A stretch of DNA of 56,028 nucleotides from assembly GCA_934479825.1 (NCBI GenBank), contig CAKSOW010000015.1, forward strand, positions 1 through 56,028, in the 5' to 3' direction. This document shows positions 24,658 through 33,416 of this stretch, one piece after another. The notes under the pieces are model-generated. The model made no database searches. It saw nothing but the letters and a program-made list of their open reading frames with translations, and had not been told where the DNA came from. The position numbers and the translations under genes were made by a program. Each line of letters opens with the position of its first letter. Positions within the stretch are counted from its first letter, which is position 1. The stretch comes from an uncultured Eubacteriales bacterium. GTDB lineage: Bacteria > Bacillota > Clostridia > Oscillospirales > CAG-382.

Positions 24658-25503
24658 ATGGCTTTTGGTAAAGTGATAAAATTATTTTTATTGGACGGAA
24701 GTCCAAATAAAAGGTGGATATGTGAACTTTCAAACTGGACGGGCGTAGCCTATAAGATTCCAAGAAATATGGTTAAAGAAAGTGAGAGTAGAGATGAATT
24801 ATCTTCACCGGGAATCTATTTTTTATTTGGATATGACGATGATAAAGAAAAACCTCTCATATATGTAGGTGAGGCAGAAAATATAATAAAACGATTAAAA
24901 GAGCATATTGCAAAAAAAGACAATTGGAATGAAGTTATTGCTTTTATCAGTAAAGACGATAACCTCAATAAAGCTCATATCAAATATCTTGAACACGAAT
25001 TTCACAGAATTGCGACTGAAGCCGGCAGATATTCAATTGACAACTCTAATATACCAACTAAATCTACTGTTTCTGAAGCAGATCAAGCTGAATTGGAAGA
25101 GTTTATATACAATGCTAAAATTCTTGTAAATGCTCTTGGACACAAAGTATTTGAAAAGATTTCCGATTCCAACAATCAGACTCAAGAATCGCAAAAGTTA
25201 TATCATATGAAATTTGTAAACGGAACTGCCCATTGCATTCAAACTACGGATGGGTTTGTTTTACTTAAAGGTTCGAAGATACATAAGGAATCTGCAAGTT
25301 CGCTTGATAAAGGAATTAAAAAGAAAGTTGAACAAAGCAGAGCAGTCGGCGAAATTGTTGATGACACATTGCAAGTGGATAAGATATTTGCAAGTTCTTC
25401 TGCGGCAGCAGCCTTTGCAGCTGGATATAGCATAAGTGGTCCGCAGGCATGGAAAAGCGAAAATGGCGAAACATTGAAATCTATTGAAAGCAAAAAAGCA
25501 TAA
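24658..25503 (+). CDS. GIY-YIG nuclease-domain protein with DUF4357-like C-terminus
   Basis: 281 aa, ATG with GAGGGAG upstream. GIYFLFGYDDDKEKPLIYVGEAENIIKRLKEH shows the GIY and YVG halves of a GIY-YIG domain (about residues 47-110), with NWNEVIAFIS and KYLEHEFHRIA supplying the later catalytic Arg/Glu region. The C-terminal part resembles DUF4357 (DGFVLLKGSKIHKE, AAAFAAGYSISGPQAWK). Such fusions are common in mobile elements and R-M loci. Co-oriented with the repressor and ending two bases before the right arm repeats; probably an expressed cargo or defence nuclease. Confidence 0.85.
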   Translation: MAFGKVIKLFLLDGSPNKRWICELSNWTGVAYKIPRNMVKESESRDELSSPGIYFLFGYDDDKEKPLIYVGEAENIIKRLKEHIAKKDNWNEVIAFISKDDNLNKAHIKYLEHEFHRIATEAGRYSIDNSNIPTKSTVSEADQAELEEFIYNAKILVNALGHKVFEKISDSNNQTQESQKLYHMKFVNGTAHCIQTTDGFVLLKGSKIHKESASSLDKGIKKKVEQSRAVGEIVDDTLQVDKIFASSSAAAAFAAGYSISGPQAWKSENGETLKSIESKKA

Positions 25504-25504
25504 A

Positions 25505-25524
25505 ATGTACTCAAAATGTACTCA
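25505..25524. repeat. Predicted integrase arm-binding repeats, right end of element B
   Basis: ATGTACTCAAAATGTACTCA, a perfect tandem pair, overlapping the end of the GIY-YIG gene region by nothing and lying 60 bp from the att core. Matches 11790-11809. Confidence 0.6.
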
Positions 25525-25527
25525 AAA

Positions 25528-25597
25528 GGCAAAAAGAAACCCCGAAAATCCGCTGTTTATGCGGATTTCGGGGTTTTTTCCGTTTACTCCCACTCCA
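25528..25597. repeat. attR in the guaA 3' end, with guaA terminator
   Basis: Right copy of the approximately 70-bp direct repeat whose left copy is 2398-2467. It contains the guaA terminator hairpin (stem CCCCGAAAATCCGC / GCGGATTTCGGGG, about 25538-25574) and the core TACTCCCACTC (25585-25595), which includes the guaA stop codon. Insertion therefore leaves guaA intact, with a stop and terminator supplied by the element. Confidence 0.88.
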
Positions 25598-27476
25598 CCG
25601 TAGCCGGAGGTTTACCGGTCACGTCATACAGCACGAGAGAAATGACATCGCCAAAGCGTTCGACGATTTCATCACGGGCGGCTTTCAGCGCCTCCACCGG
25701 GAAATCCTCGCCAGGGAAAGCCGACTGCGCTGTCATAAAGTCGGTCGTGCAGACAGCACGCATAGCCACCGAATACTTCTTGTCGGCATGAGCCGAAACC
25801 GGCACAAGCACCGCGAAGCACTGGGCAATCTTCTTATTCATCAGGTGGCGCGTCGTAATATCGTCCAATTCCCGCAGCAGCTCCGCCGTTTCATGACAAA
25901 TATGGGTAGGAGTGCAGGTAAGTTCACCGACACCGGCGGTCTCGTTCAGGCAATACGTCACACGGTTGATGTAATTCAACTCGTTCGGAATCTTTTTGGC
26001 CAGCGCATACAGTTTTTGCATATCCGTATCCGCCGGGTCCTGATCGGCATTCTTATGATACAGCACCGTCATATTCTTATACGACCGATGGTCGCCCTGC
26101 ACGCCAACGCTCTGGATCGGGGCAAGGTCTGCCGCATAATCCGCGTCCGTTTCCGAAACAAAAGCGGTAAGCGGTTCCAGCTTTTCTTTTATGTCCGTTT
26201 CCGTTAAGTTTCTTCCGGAATGATCGGTACACAGAATGCGCACGCCAAGTCCCGGACCCGGGAACGGCTGACGCGAAGCTATCGCTTCATCCAACCCCAA
26301 CATGCGTGCAACCTGTCTGACTTCGTCTTTATGCCAGTCCCAGTTGGTCTCCACAACATGTCCGCGATCGCGCAGTGCGCGGATAACGCCGACGTCATTA
26401 TGGTGCGTTTTGATCTTATGCGCATAACCGCTGACATCGGGGTTGCCGCTCTCGATAAGGTCAGGGCGCAGAGTGCCTTGGCCAAGGAAAGCGGTATCGA
26501 AATCCAGATTCAGCTTTTTGGCGGCTTCTTCGGTCACAACAAAGAACATATGACCGATAATAGCACGTTTCTTTTCGGGTTCGCAGGTTTCGGAAAGCGG
26601 CGCATAGGTTTCCCCGTCAATGGTAAGAGGGGTATGGAAGAACGCGTCCTCTGCATTGATACGCTGCATCTGGGTCAGCCCCAGATCGGCAAGGTTGGCA
26701 CAGATCAAGTCGGATTCGTTTTTCCGCATCATGCCATGGTCGATATGGATTCCATAGACTTTATCCGAACCAAGCGCTTTGACAAGAAGCGCTGCCGTAA
26801 CAGCCGAATCCACGCCGCCGCTGACAAGCACGATGACTTTGCCGTCACCGACCTTTTCGCGGATCATACGGACGGAAGTCTCGATACGATCCTCCAAAGC
26901 ATACGTCTGTTTAAAGCCGCAGATGCCGCGAAGGAAATTTTCCAGCATTTTCACGCCGTTTACCGTCGGATCAACCTCGGGGTGGAACTGCACGGCGGCA
27001 ATTCTTTTTTCCGCATGATAGATACCGGCGGTCACGCCCTCGGTATCTGCCACTTTTTTAAATCCGTCCGCCAGCTTTTCAACGGCATCGCCATGGCTCA
27101 TAAGAACCTTTTGCTTTGCGTCAAGGCCTGCAAAAAGAGGGCAGGCGGGGTCAACGGAGATTTCAATCTGACCGTATTCGGTCTTGAAATTCGGAACGAC
27201 CTTTCCGCCGAAATGGTCGTTTAAAAGCTGCATACCATAGCAAATGCCGAGCGTCGGAATGCCGAGGTCAAACAAGCGTTCATCGTATTCGGGCGCGCCT
27301 TTTTCCCAAACGCTGGACGGGCCGCCGGATAAGATCATTCCGCCGAAGCCGGCAAGCTTATCGGGGTTTACGCCAATCGGGAAAATTTCGCTTTTAACGC
27401 CAAGCTCACGGACTTTTCGGTCAATGACTTTGGTATACTGGCCGCCACAGTCGAGGATGGCACATTTTTCTTCCAT
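25584..27476 (-). CDS. guaA: GMP synthase (glutamine-hydrolysing)
   Basis: 630 aa. Converts XMP to GMP using glutamine and ATP. N-terminal glutamine amidotransferase: GICYGMQ contains the catalytic Cys and AAVQFHPEV the His/Glu. Central ATP-pyrophosphatase: LVSGGVDSAV P-loop. C-terminal dimerization domain ends GKPPATVEWE, the canonical tail. Typical bacterial GuaA is about 510-525 aa; this one is over 100 residues longer, with an insertion around residues 420-510, recalling the long eukaryotic-type enzyme. The last codons form the integration site of the two elements. Transcribed from a TTGCAT-N17-TATAAT promoter. Confidence 0.97.
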   Translation of the reverse strand: MEEKCAILDCGGQYTKVIDRKVRELGVKSEIFPIGVNPDKLAGFGGMILSGGPSSVWEKGAPEYDERLFDLGIPTLGICYGMQLLNDHFGGKVVPNFKTEYGQIEISVDPACPLFAGLDAKQKVLMSHGDAVEKLADGFKKVADTEGVTAGIYHAEKRIAAVQFHPEVDPTVNGVKMLENFLRGICGFKQTYALEDRIETSVRMIREKVGDGKVIVLVSGGVDSAVTAALLVKALGSDKVYGIHIDHGMMRKNESDLICANLADLGLTQMQRINAEDAFFHTPLTIDGETYAPLSETCEPEKKRAIIGHMFFVVTEEAAKKLNLDFDTAFLGQGTLRPDLIESGNPDVSGYAHKIKTHHNDVGVIRALRDRGHVVETNWDWHKDEVRQVARMLGLDEAIASRQPFPGPGLGVRILCTDHSGRNLTETDIKEKLEPLTAFVSETDADYAADLAPIQSVGVQGDHRSYKNMTVLYHKNADQDPADTDMQKLYALAKKIPNELNYINRVTYCLNETAGVGELTCTPTHICHETAELLRELDDITTRHLMNKKIAQCFAVLVPVSAHADKKYSVAMRAVCTTDFMTAQSAFPGEDFPVEALKAARDEIVERFGDVISLVLYDVTGKPPATVEWE

Positions 27477-27535
27477 ACGCGCTGATTCCTTTCCTATCTT
27501 AAAGGGTTTATATTTTATTTTTTATATAATGTATT

Positions 27536-27564
27536 ATTATAGCACGGTTTACATGGAAATGCAA
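27536..27564 (-). promoter_or_regulatory. guaA promoter
   Basis: TTGCAT (27559-27564), 17 bp and TATAAT (27536-27541) on the minus strand, about 60 bp upstream of the ATG. The leader is too short for a purine riboswitch, and none is seen. Confidence 0.7.
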
Positions 27565-27605
27565 CAAAAAAGTGTGAACATCACGCCCAAACATAAGGCG
27601 CAAAG

Positions 27606-27638
27606 AAAAAAGCGGGCAAATATTTTTACCCGCTTTTG
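27606..27638 (-). terminator. Terminator after the acyltransferase gene
   Basis: GCGGG/CCCGC stem flanked by AAAA and TTTT on a 12-nt loop, followed on the minus strand by a T-rich run. Lies six bases beyond the acyltransferase stop, upstream of the guaA promoter. Confidence 0.7.
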
Positions 27639-27643
27639 GCGCG

Positions 27644-28669
27644 TCAAACCAACCATTTCCGAACGACCGGAATATGCGAAAGCACGGCATATAACGCTAA
27701 CCCTCCGGCAAAAACAAGTCCCACCGTCGCCGGAACATCGCATAAGGGATTTCTGACGGTAAACCCGTGCCGCTGTAACAGATACAGGCCAAACATATGC
27801 GAAAGATACAGGCAGAACGACGCTTTGGAAATATAGAGCGTCACGGCAGAAAAAACTTTTCCCATACGGTTGCCATAGGTCATGCCTAATGAGTAGATAC
27901 CGGTCGCAAGCAAAAATGTACCGACCGTCATGCCGCTGAAAAGAAGCTCGTTTAACACACCGGCACGCACGCTTTGCACATAAGTGCCGAAATAAATCGT
28001 GCAAAAGCCAAGCGGCGCTAAGAGAAACCCGGAAAATTTCGGCAAAGGATAGGCTTTGAGATACCACCCAAAAACGCCATAACCGACCGAAGCATACGTC
28101 ATTTGAATGAGGTACTGCGGAATCATGCCGGAAAAGAGCGTAAACGGCCAGAATCCGTTTACGGTCGGATAGAGGATACCGAGCGCAAACCAGACGGCAA
28201 GGGCATATTGCAGAACAGCTTTCGAGGCGTTCGCAACAAGCACACGCGTCACCGGCAGAAGAATATAGACAAGCAGGATGATATGCAGGTAGTAAAAATG
28301 GAATTCCTGGTTGAAGAAGAGGACTTCCTTGAAAGCGTTCCATACCGTCGGCGCAGAAAGGGAATTCTGTTCGTACAGGTGCCAGATTTTATACGCCATT
28401 CCCCAGAAAAGCATAGCGACGACAATGCGCGGCAGGTTATGGGTATAAAGCCGTTTCACGGAAAGCTTTTTGGCCGGGTCGAGAAGAAGAGCGCCGCTGC
28501 ACATGAGAAAGAGCGGCACACCGGCGCGGACGGCAGAACCATAGACAAGCAAGGTATTCCAGGCAGACGATCCAACCGGAAACGCATAAAAGACGCTTCC
28601 GGCATGGATAAAAAGTACGCAGAGAATAGCGACGGTTTTGACAAGGTCGATTCCTTTGCTGCGGGTCAT
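27644..28669 (-). CDS. Membrane acyltransferase (acyltransferase-3 family)
   Basis: 341 aa from ATG 28669 (GAGGTAAGT upstream); an extension to 28810 has no binding site and overlaps the terminator hairpin. About ten hydrophobic segments. KGIDLVKTVAILCVLFIHAGSVF at the start contains the catalytic His, and RAGVPLFLMCSGALLL the second family motif. Members O-acetylate or succinylate surface polysaccharides and other extracytoplasmic glycans. Likely a single-gene unit between guaA and the surface-layer protein gene. Confidence 0.9.
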   Translation of the reverse strand: MTRSKGIDLVKTVAILCVLFIHAGSVFYAFPVGSSAWNTLLVYGSAVRAGVPLFLMCSGALLLDPAKKLSVKRLYTHNLPRIVVAMLFWGMAYKIWHLYEQNSLSAPTVWNAFKEVLFFNQEFHFYYLHIILLVYILLPVTRVLVANASKAVLQYALAVWFALGILYPTVNGFWPFTLFSGMIPQYLIQMTYASVGYGVFGWYLKAYPLPKFSGFLLAPLGFCTIYFGTYVQSVRAGVLNELLFSGMTVGTFLLATGIYSLGMTYGNRMGKVFSAVTLYISKASFCLYLSHMFGLYLLQRHGFTVRNPLCDVPATVGLVFAGGLALYAVLSHIPVVRKWLV

Positions 28670-28705
28670 ACTTACCTCTTTTCTGCGCGAAAGCCGCGCT
28701 ACACA

Positions 28706-28738
28706 AAAACCGGAGTTGCCTAACGTAACTCCGGTTTT
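28706..28738. terminator. Hairpin between the SLH and acyltransferase genes
   Basis: AAAACCGGAGTT pairs perfectly with AACTCCGGTTTT around nine bases; T-runs on both strands, so it can act bidirectionally. Confidence 0.6.
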
Positions 28739-28807
28739 CACTTTTACAAGGATTATCCTGTTAAAGCCGCACTGCACCCGCAAAAAGCGGTTTGCCGGCT
28801 TTTTCGG

Positions 28808-28841
28808 CAAGCATCACGGTTTTAAAAAACCGTGATGCTTG
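28808..28841 (-). terminator. Terminator of the SLH protein gene
   Basis: A nearly perfect 15-bp stem (AAGCATCACGGTTTT / AAAACCGTGATGCTT) 18 bp after the stop codon; self-complementary, hence effective in either direction. Confidence 0.65.
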
Positions 28842-28858
28842 CTACTGTGTTCCAGTTT

Positions 28859-31800
28859 TTATTTTTTGAGGTATTCTTCCGGTTCATCCGGGTTGACTAC
28901 GACGATGATGCTGTCGATTGTCGGGAAATCGGAGCTCGACTTCTTGGAGAAGGTGATGTATGCCTTGACATATTCACTGTACTTCGTGGAGAGCTTGCCG
29001 TTCTTATCCTCAACTTTATTGTTGTACGACTTGATATCGTTCTTGGCATCTGCAAGCTGTTCCAACGTAAGGGTCGAAATTTCAGCTGTTTCGATGTCTT
29101 TCTGCTTTGCATACTTCAACATGGTAACGACGACGTTGCTGTCAAGTTCATACAGGTTGTAGAACTTGCCGTCGATCGTGAAGTGAGGTTCATCCTCAGC
29201 GTTTACGAGTTCGATTTCAACGGTCTCATCGCTTACGCCGACATCGGTAATGAAGACGAGGTTTTCATTGGTCACGGCGTTGATCGTGCCTTCGTCGCTC
29301 TTCTTCTTGTCGTTGACTTCGCCTGCCGAGGTCAGCTTGATAACCGTACCTTCTGCAAACGGTTCAACCGATGCAAGAGAATCAGCCGAGGACTTGGAAG
29401 TGGTTCCGTAAACCTTTTCGTCTACCTTACCGGTATTCGGGTTGAACAGATCATATGCATAACGGAATTCGTCTTCGCTTACCTTAACCGGCGAAGAAGT
29501 CTTAACAATGCGCCAGTCGGTCTTCTTGGCGGACGTGCCGGACTCGAATTCGATATCGCCGTCAACTTCCGCATAGAGAAGAACGAGGTTTACACGAGAC
29601 TTGGAAATGCCGTCGTTTTCGTAAATGTACTGAACGTTGGTGAGCTTGGATTCAACCGTACCCGGGAAATCTGTTGCCTTATAAATGGTGAACGTGTTTT
29701 CTTCTTCACCGTCATCATCGGTAGTGATCTCACGGATAATGAAGGTGGTATTGCTTGTGATATTGGCTTCCTTAAAGTCAAAATACTGTTTAGCCGAGTT
29801 AACGCCATACGTACCGATCATGGAATCGTCGGTAGCGAAATCAGTGATAGCATAGCGCTTGCTGGTGTTCTTGGTCAGGCGGATCTGTTCGCCGGCAAGG
29901 TCAGTTGCGACCTGAGACGTAGTCTTTTCATTGAAGAAACTATCGTCATCCGGATCAAAGGTCAGATCGATATGATCGGTTGCACCGTCGGAATCTTCGC
30001 CATGGAGCAAGCTTGTGATCGTGTAGAGACCGTTTTTATCAACCGAGTAGGTGCAGATCTTACCGATATAAGCATCGTAAGTACGGCCGTCCTTTTCGGT
30101 AACGGTTACGTCGAACTTATAGGTACCGTCGATAGTCTTGGTCGGTTCAGGATAGCAAGAATCGATATCCACCGGAACATAGCGTTCCTTACCGTCCACC
30201 CAAACTTTGAGGTACTGGACAGACTTACGGGTCTTGGCATCCGTGCCCTTTTCGGTTTCGATTTCAAGCGGAATCAAGAGGTTTTCGCCGGAGTAAGTGC
30301 TGGAACCAGCCTTAACGACTTCATAATAGAAAACGTTGGGGTAGTTCTTATTGTAGGTATAGAGGATGACTTCTTCACCGAGTGCAGCAGCCGATACAAG
30401 GTGAGCGAACACACCAGTATTGGCACCGTCCTGCGTGAGGTCATAGTCGTCTCTCTTATGAGCAAAGAAGTTGGTTACGTACAAGAACTGATACGGAGTT
30501 CTCCACGACTGGTTACCGATGGTAACCGTACCGGTCGGCTGGTTGACCTTGGTAATGGTACCCTTGCGGCCGTTGATGGTATCGAAGTAATAGATATAGT
30601 TTGCTTCGCCGTTCAGATAAGCGAAAATGAAATCGCCGTCGCGGAACGTCTTGCCCTTAACACCGTCGATGGTAGCGCCGTTAGCATAAATCTTCGGCAT
30701 TACGTTCGGGCTTTCGCCGACAGGGTTTTTAACGGGTTCTTCATAAGGAGCGTTTTCGGTGTATTCGGAGAAATCGGTGAAGTTATAATCATCATCCATA
30801 TCGATCTTACCGAAAGTAGCCGGCTTATACCACATATATTCAAAGTGACCGTCTCCGTCGGGGTCGAAGATATCCATGCTGTAAATACCGGATTTACGAA
30901 CCTGATGGAAGAAGTTAGCGAATTTACGGTCGAGCGCTGTGCCGCAACCGTCTTCGGAAGCAAAGCGTTCATCGCGGATATAGTAAACGTACAGCCCCTT
31001 ATCGGTATCCGTGCATTTGAGGTCGATAAGAAGGGTATTGTCTTCGTTACGGGCGTTGTACTTATCCTCTTCGGTTTCGCAGCCGTCATAAGAAGGCTTT
31101 GCGAAAGAATACGGAGCGTCATAGAAGTACATAAGCTTGCCGCCGACGGTCATAGAACCGTCCATTCTCGGCCAGTCATAACCGCTGTAAAACTTTTTGT
31201 CTTTGTTTTCAGCTTTCTTTTCAGCGGAAACAGAGCCGTAGGAAGCGGAGTCAGAGGTGACTTTCTGCATTAAAGGAGTAGCGACGAGAACGGAATCAAC
31301 TTTATCGTTGTCTTCGTCATAGGTATAGAACACATTGACATGCGACATGATATAGCTATCCGCGTCATCTACAAGACCGAGATCGGAAACGGTGGTATAG
31401 AAGCTGCCGACCTTCTGGTCATCTTCGGTAGCGACCAAGAGGACAGAGCCTTCGCCGTTGGAGTTTTCGGTCGGTTTATAAGTATTGGAATTCTTGCTGG
31501 TATTGAAAGCGTAATGCGGAGTTTCCATGATGACGAATTCTTCTTCGATAACGTCATAGATCTTTTCGCAGAGTTTCGGATATTCGAGCTTGGTTTCGAG
31601 GACGTACTTACCGCCGTCTTCGGGACCGACCCATCTTTCGTGCTGTTTTTCCTCAGCTACGCCCATATCGGCATAGAAAGCGTTATAGAGAAGAATAGCA
31701 ACGTTGCCGCGGGTCAATTCCTTTTCGTAGCTGACGGAAGAAGGAAGGCCGTCTGCGAGATCGACTTCGGCCTTTTCGGCGATATCGATATAATCAAACG

Positions 31801-32266
31801 GATAGCCGAGGGCTTCGTTCTTTTCATAGCCAAGAGCGCGGACGATCATAGTATAAGCGTCTTGGAGGATGATCGAGCCATCGGGATCGAATTCCGTAGC
31901 GCTGATACCCTTGATGATGCCCATACCGTTTGCCCAAGATACCATTCCATAGAAAGTATCGTCATAGAGGTCCACAAAGGGTGTAGAGTTTTCGCCGCCT
32001 TCAAGGCTCTTGCCGCGGTTCATAAGGCGGTAGATAAAGGCAGCCATCTGCTGTCTTGTTACAGCTTCGTTTGTACCGAAAGTTGTATCGGAAGTACCTT
32101 TTGTAACGCCGATGCCTTCAAGCAAAGCGACGGCTTTGGTCAAAGTTTCATCCTTAGCGCTTACATCGGCAAATTTGGTTTCTGCGGCGCTGACGCTGAA
32201 AGCAAGCATTGCAAACAGCATGGCGATCGCCAAACCGATGGTGAGAATACGCGTGGGTTTTCTCAT
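28859..32266 (-). CDS. Large S-layer homology (SLH) domain cell-surface protein
   Basis: 1135 aa from ATG 32266, which has GCAGGAGG eight bases upstream (18 bases 3' of an alternative frame start). Signal peptide about residues 1-28 (RKPTRILTIGLAIAMLF...SVSAAE). Three SLH repeats about 30-200: FADVSAKDETLTKAV, FVDLYDDTFYGMVSWANGMGIIKG and YIDIAEKAEVDLADG, each with the ITRxE-like motif (VTRQQMAAFIY, LTRGNVAILLY). SLH domains bind pyruvylated wall polymer. The remaining 900 residues are acidic, Tyr/Asp-rich, beta-like, with FDPDGDGHFEYM resembling calcium-binding loops; no catalytic domain is recognised. Probably a structural or adhesive surface protein, possibly the S-layer itself. Confidence 0.85.
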   Translation of the reverse strand: MRKPTRILTIGLAIAMLFAMLAFSVSAAETKFADVSAKDETLTKAVALLEGIGVTKGTSDTTFGTNEAVTRQQMAAFIYRLMNRGKSLEGGENSTPFVDLYDDTFYGMVSWANGMGIIKGISATEFDPDGSIILQDAYTMIVRALGYEKNEALGYPFDYIDIAEKAEVDLADGLPSSVSYEKELTRGNVAILLYNAFYADMGVAEEKQHERWVGPEDGGKYVLETKLEYPKLCEKIYDVIEEEFVIMETPHYAFNTSKNSNTYKPTENSNGEGSVLLVATEDDQKVGSFYTTVSDLGLVDDADSYIMSHVNVFYTYDEDNDKVDSVLVATPLMQKVTSDSASYGSVSAEKKAENKDKKFYSGYDWPRMDGSMTVGGKLMYFYDAPYSFAKPSYDGCETEEDKYNARNEDNTLLIDLKCTDTDKGLYVYYIRDERFASEDGCGTALDRKFANFFHQVRKSGIYSMDIFDPDGDGHFEYMWYKPATFGKIDMDDDYNFTDFSEYTENAPYEEPVKNPVGESPNVMPKIYANGATIDGVKGKTFRDGDFIFAYLNGEANYIYYFDTINGRKGTITKVNQPTGTVTIGNQSWRTPYQFLYVTNFFAHKRDDYDLTQDGANTGVFAHLVSAAALGEEVILYTYNKNYPNVFYYEVVKAGSSTYSGENLLIPLEIETEKGTDAKTRKSVQYLKVWVDGKERYVPVDIDSCYPEPTKTIDGTYKFDVTVTEKDGRTYDAYIGKICTYSVDKNGLYTITSLLHGEDSDGATDHIDLTFDPDDDSFFNEKTTSQVATDLAGEQIRLTKNTSKRYAITDFATDDSMIGTYGVNSAKQYFDFKEANITSNTTFIIREITTDDDGEEENTFTIYKATDFPGTVESKLTNVQYIYENDGISKSRVNLVLLYAEVDGDIEFESGTSAKKTDWRIVKTSSPVKVSEDEFRYAYDLFNPNTGKVDEKVYGTTSKSSADSLASVEPFAEGTVIKLTSAGEVNDKKKSDEGTINAVTNENLVFITDVGVSDETVEIELVNAEDEPHFTIDGKFYNLYELDSNVVVTMLKYAKQKDIETAEISTLTLEQLADAKNDIKSYNNKVEDKNGKLSTKYSEYVKAYITFSKKSSSDFPTIDSIIVVVNPDEPEEYLKK

Positions 32267-32430
32267 GTTGGATTCCTCCTGCATAATAATTTGTACGCCT
32301 ACACAAAATAGACTTGTATACGTGTCTTATTTTATATCAATATTGTATATTTTGCAATAGTTTTTTTTAATTGTAACACAAAAGTAACATTAGCTGACGG
32401 GAAAGTGACGGTTTAAGGGATTTTTTTGTC

Positions 32431-33340
32431 ATGAAAGGCCCGGGAAGAGGCTCTTGGGGAGAGGCGGACTTTTCCCGAAAAGTCCGGAAAAGGGGCTTTT
32501 CGGGTCTCGAAAAGCATAAAAGGGACGGTTTTTACGTTCTTTTTGCTTCTGCAAAAAGAACCAAAAGGGCGTTTTTCTGTTACTTTTTCGCTTGTACGAA
32601 AAAGTAACCAAAAAGTACACCAGAGGGTTGCGACCCTCTGGACTCCCAGAGTACGGTTCAAAGCTCTACACAGGCATGCTTTTACAGGAATTGAAACGGT
32701 TCGTCACTAAAACAGCTTTCAGGCTTTGAACCGGTGCGAGACGGCGGTTTTACTGCGTAAGGATTTGCAAGGGTTGATGAAAAGGCAAGCTCTGATTTGG
32801 GTAGACAGCAGGTTATGTGTTTCAGGGAATGGGGAGTTTGGTGGGAAAGTGTTTTTGAGAGAACAGAAAGTTATTTTCCGGGAAATAGATAGTTTCGGAT
32901 AGGATGCAAAAATCTCAGCGTTCTGCACACATGCAAACTACGGATTTATTCCATACTTCCTACCAACTCACGTTGGTTTCCTGTTTCCGCCGCAACCAAG
33001 ATAACGTGCACTTTTCCTTTTAATCAACTGCTTGCGGCAGCAAGCTCGCACTGCAACTCCGATTTTCCGCAAAACCTGATTCTGCGTTTCATCCAAGGTT
33101 CCCCTTTCGCACCGGTTCAAAGCCTAAAAGCTGTTTCAGACACGAACTGCTTCAATTTTTATAAAAAGCATGCCTGTGCAGAGCTTTGAACCGAGGTCGC
33201 AGGGCGTTAGCCCCGCGTGCTTTTTGGTTACTTTTTGCACGCCGCAAAAAGTAACAGAAAAACGTCCCTTAGGGAAACTTTTCGGGAAAAGAAAGGCTTT
33301 CCTTAGAGCCTCTTTCTAAGCCTTTACAAAAAATAAGGCG
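32431..33340. repeat. Composite palindromic repeat, copy 1
   Basis: Fills the gap between the SLH gene promoter and the liv operon. Left hairpin cluster 32431-32653 (GTTCTTTTTGC/GCAAAAAGAAC, GTTACTTTTTCG/CGAAAAAGTAAC, CCAGAGGGT/ACCCTCTGG). Left arm 32654-32733 and right arm 33113-33193, inverted relative to each other, both the 80-bp type A, starting CGGTTCAAAG and ending CTTTGAACCG. The core 32734-33112 carries a module with GGTTATGTGTTTCAGGG (near 32812) and one with CCGCAACCAAGATAACGTGCA (near 32989). Right cluster 33194-33340. No convincing ORF. Confidence 0.85.
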
Positions 33341-33368
33341 GCTCCCCAGCCGCCCCTAACGGGCGGCA

Positions 33369-33400
33369 AAACCGCCCGGTACATGCGTGCCGGGCGGTTT
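33369..33400 (-). terminator. Terminator of the liv operon
   Basis: AAACCGCCCGG pairs with CCGGGCGGTTT, 11-bp GC-rich stem, 17 bp beyond livF and immediately before composite copy 1. Confidence 0.65.
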
Positions 33401-33416
33401 CAAAATGTCCGTTTTC

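Larger units (their letters stand above)
11678..25595. mobile_element. Integrative mobilizable element B, adjacent to guaA
   Basis: About 13.9 kb between the middle att core and the guaA-internal core at 25585-25595. It encodes a MOBP-type relaxase, MobC, TnpV, two small accessory proteins, an RHH protein, integrase, Xis-like protein, XRE repressor, an AlwI-like R-M operon with extra genes, and a GIY-YIG protein. Tandem TGTACTCA repeats flank it internally (11790-11809 and 25505-25524). No type IV secretion genes, so it would need a helper element for transfer. Confidence 0.85.

Noticed and set aside
26220..27224. 334-residue frame opposite guaA
   Set aside because: Antisense shadow of guaA without RBS.
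25504..27643. Purine riboswitch near guaA
   Set aside because: The guaA leader is about 60 nt and lacks the conserved purine aptamer junctions.
28832..31273. 813-residue open frame on the plus strand
   Set aside because: It lies entirely antisense to the SLH gene; its composition reflects codon bias of the real gene and it has no start signal.
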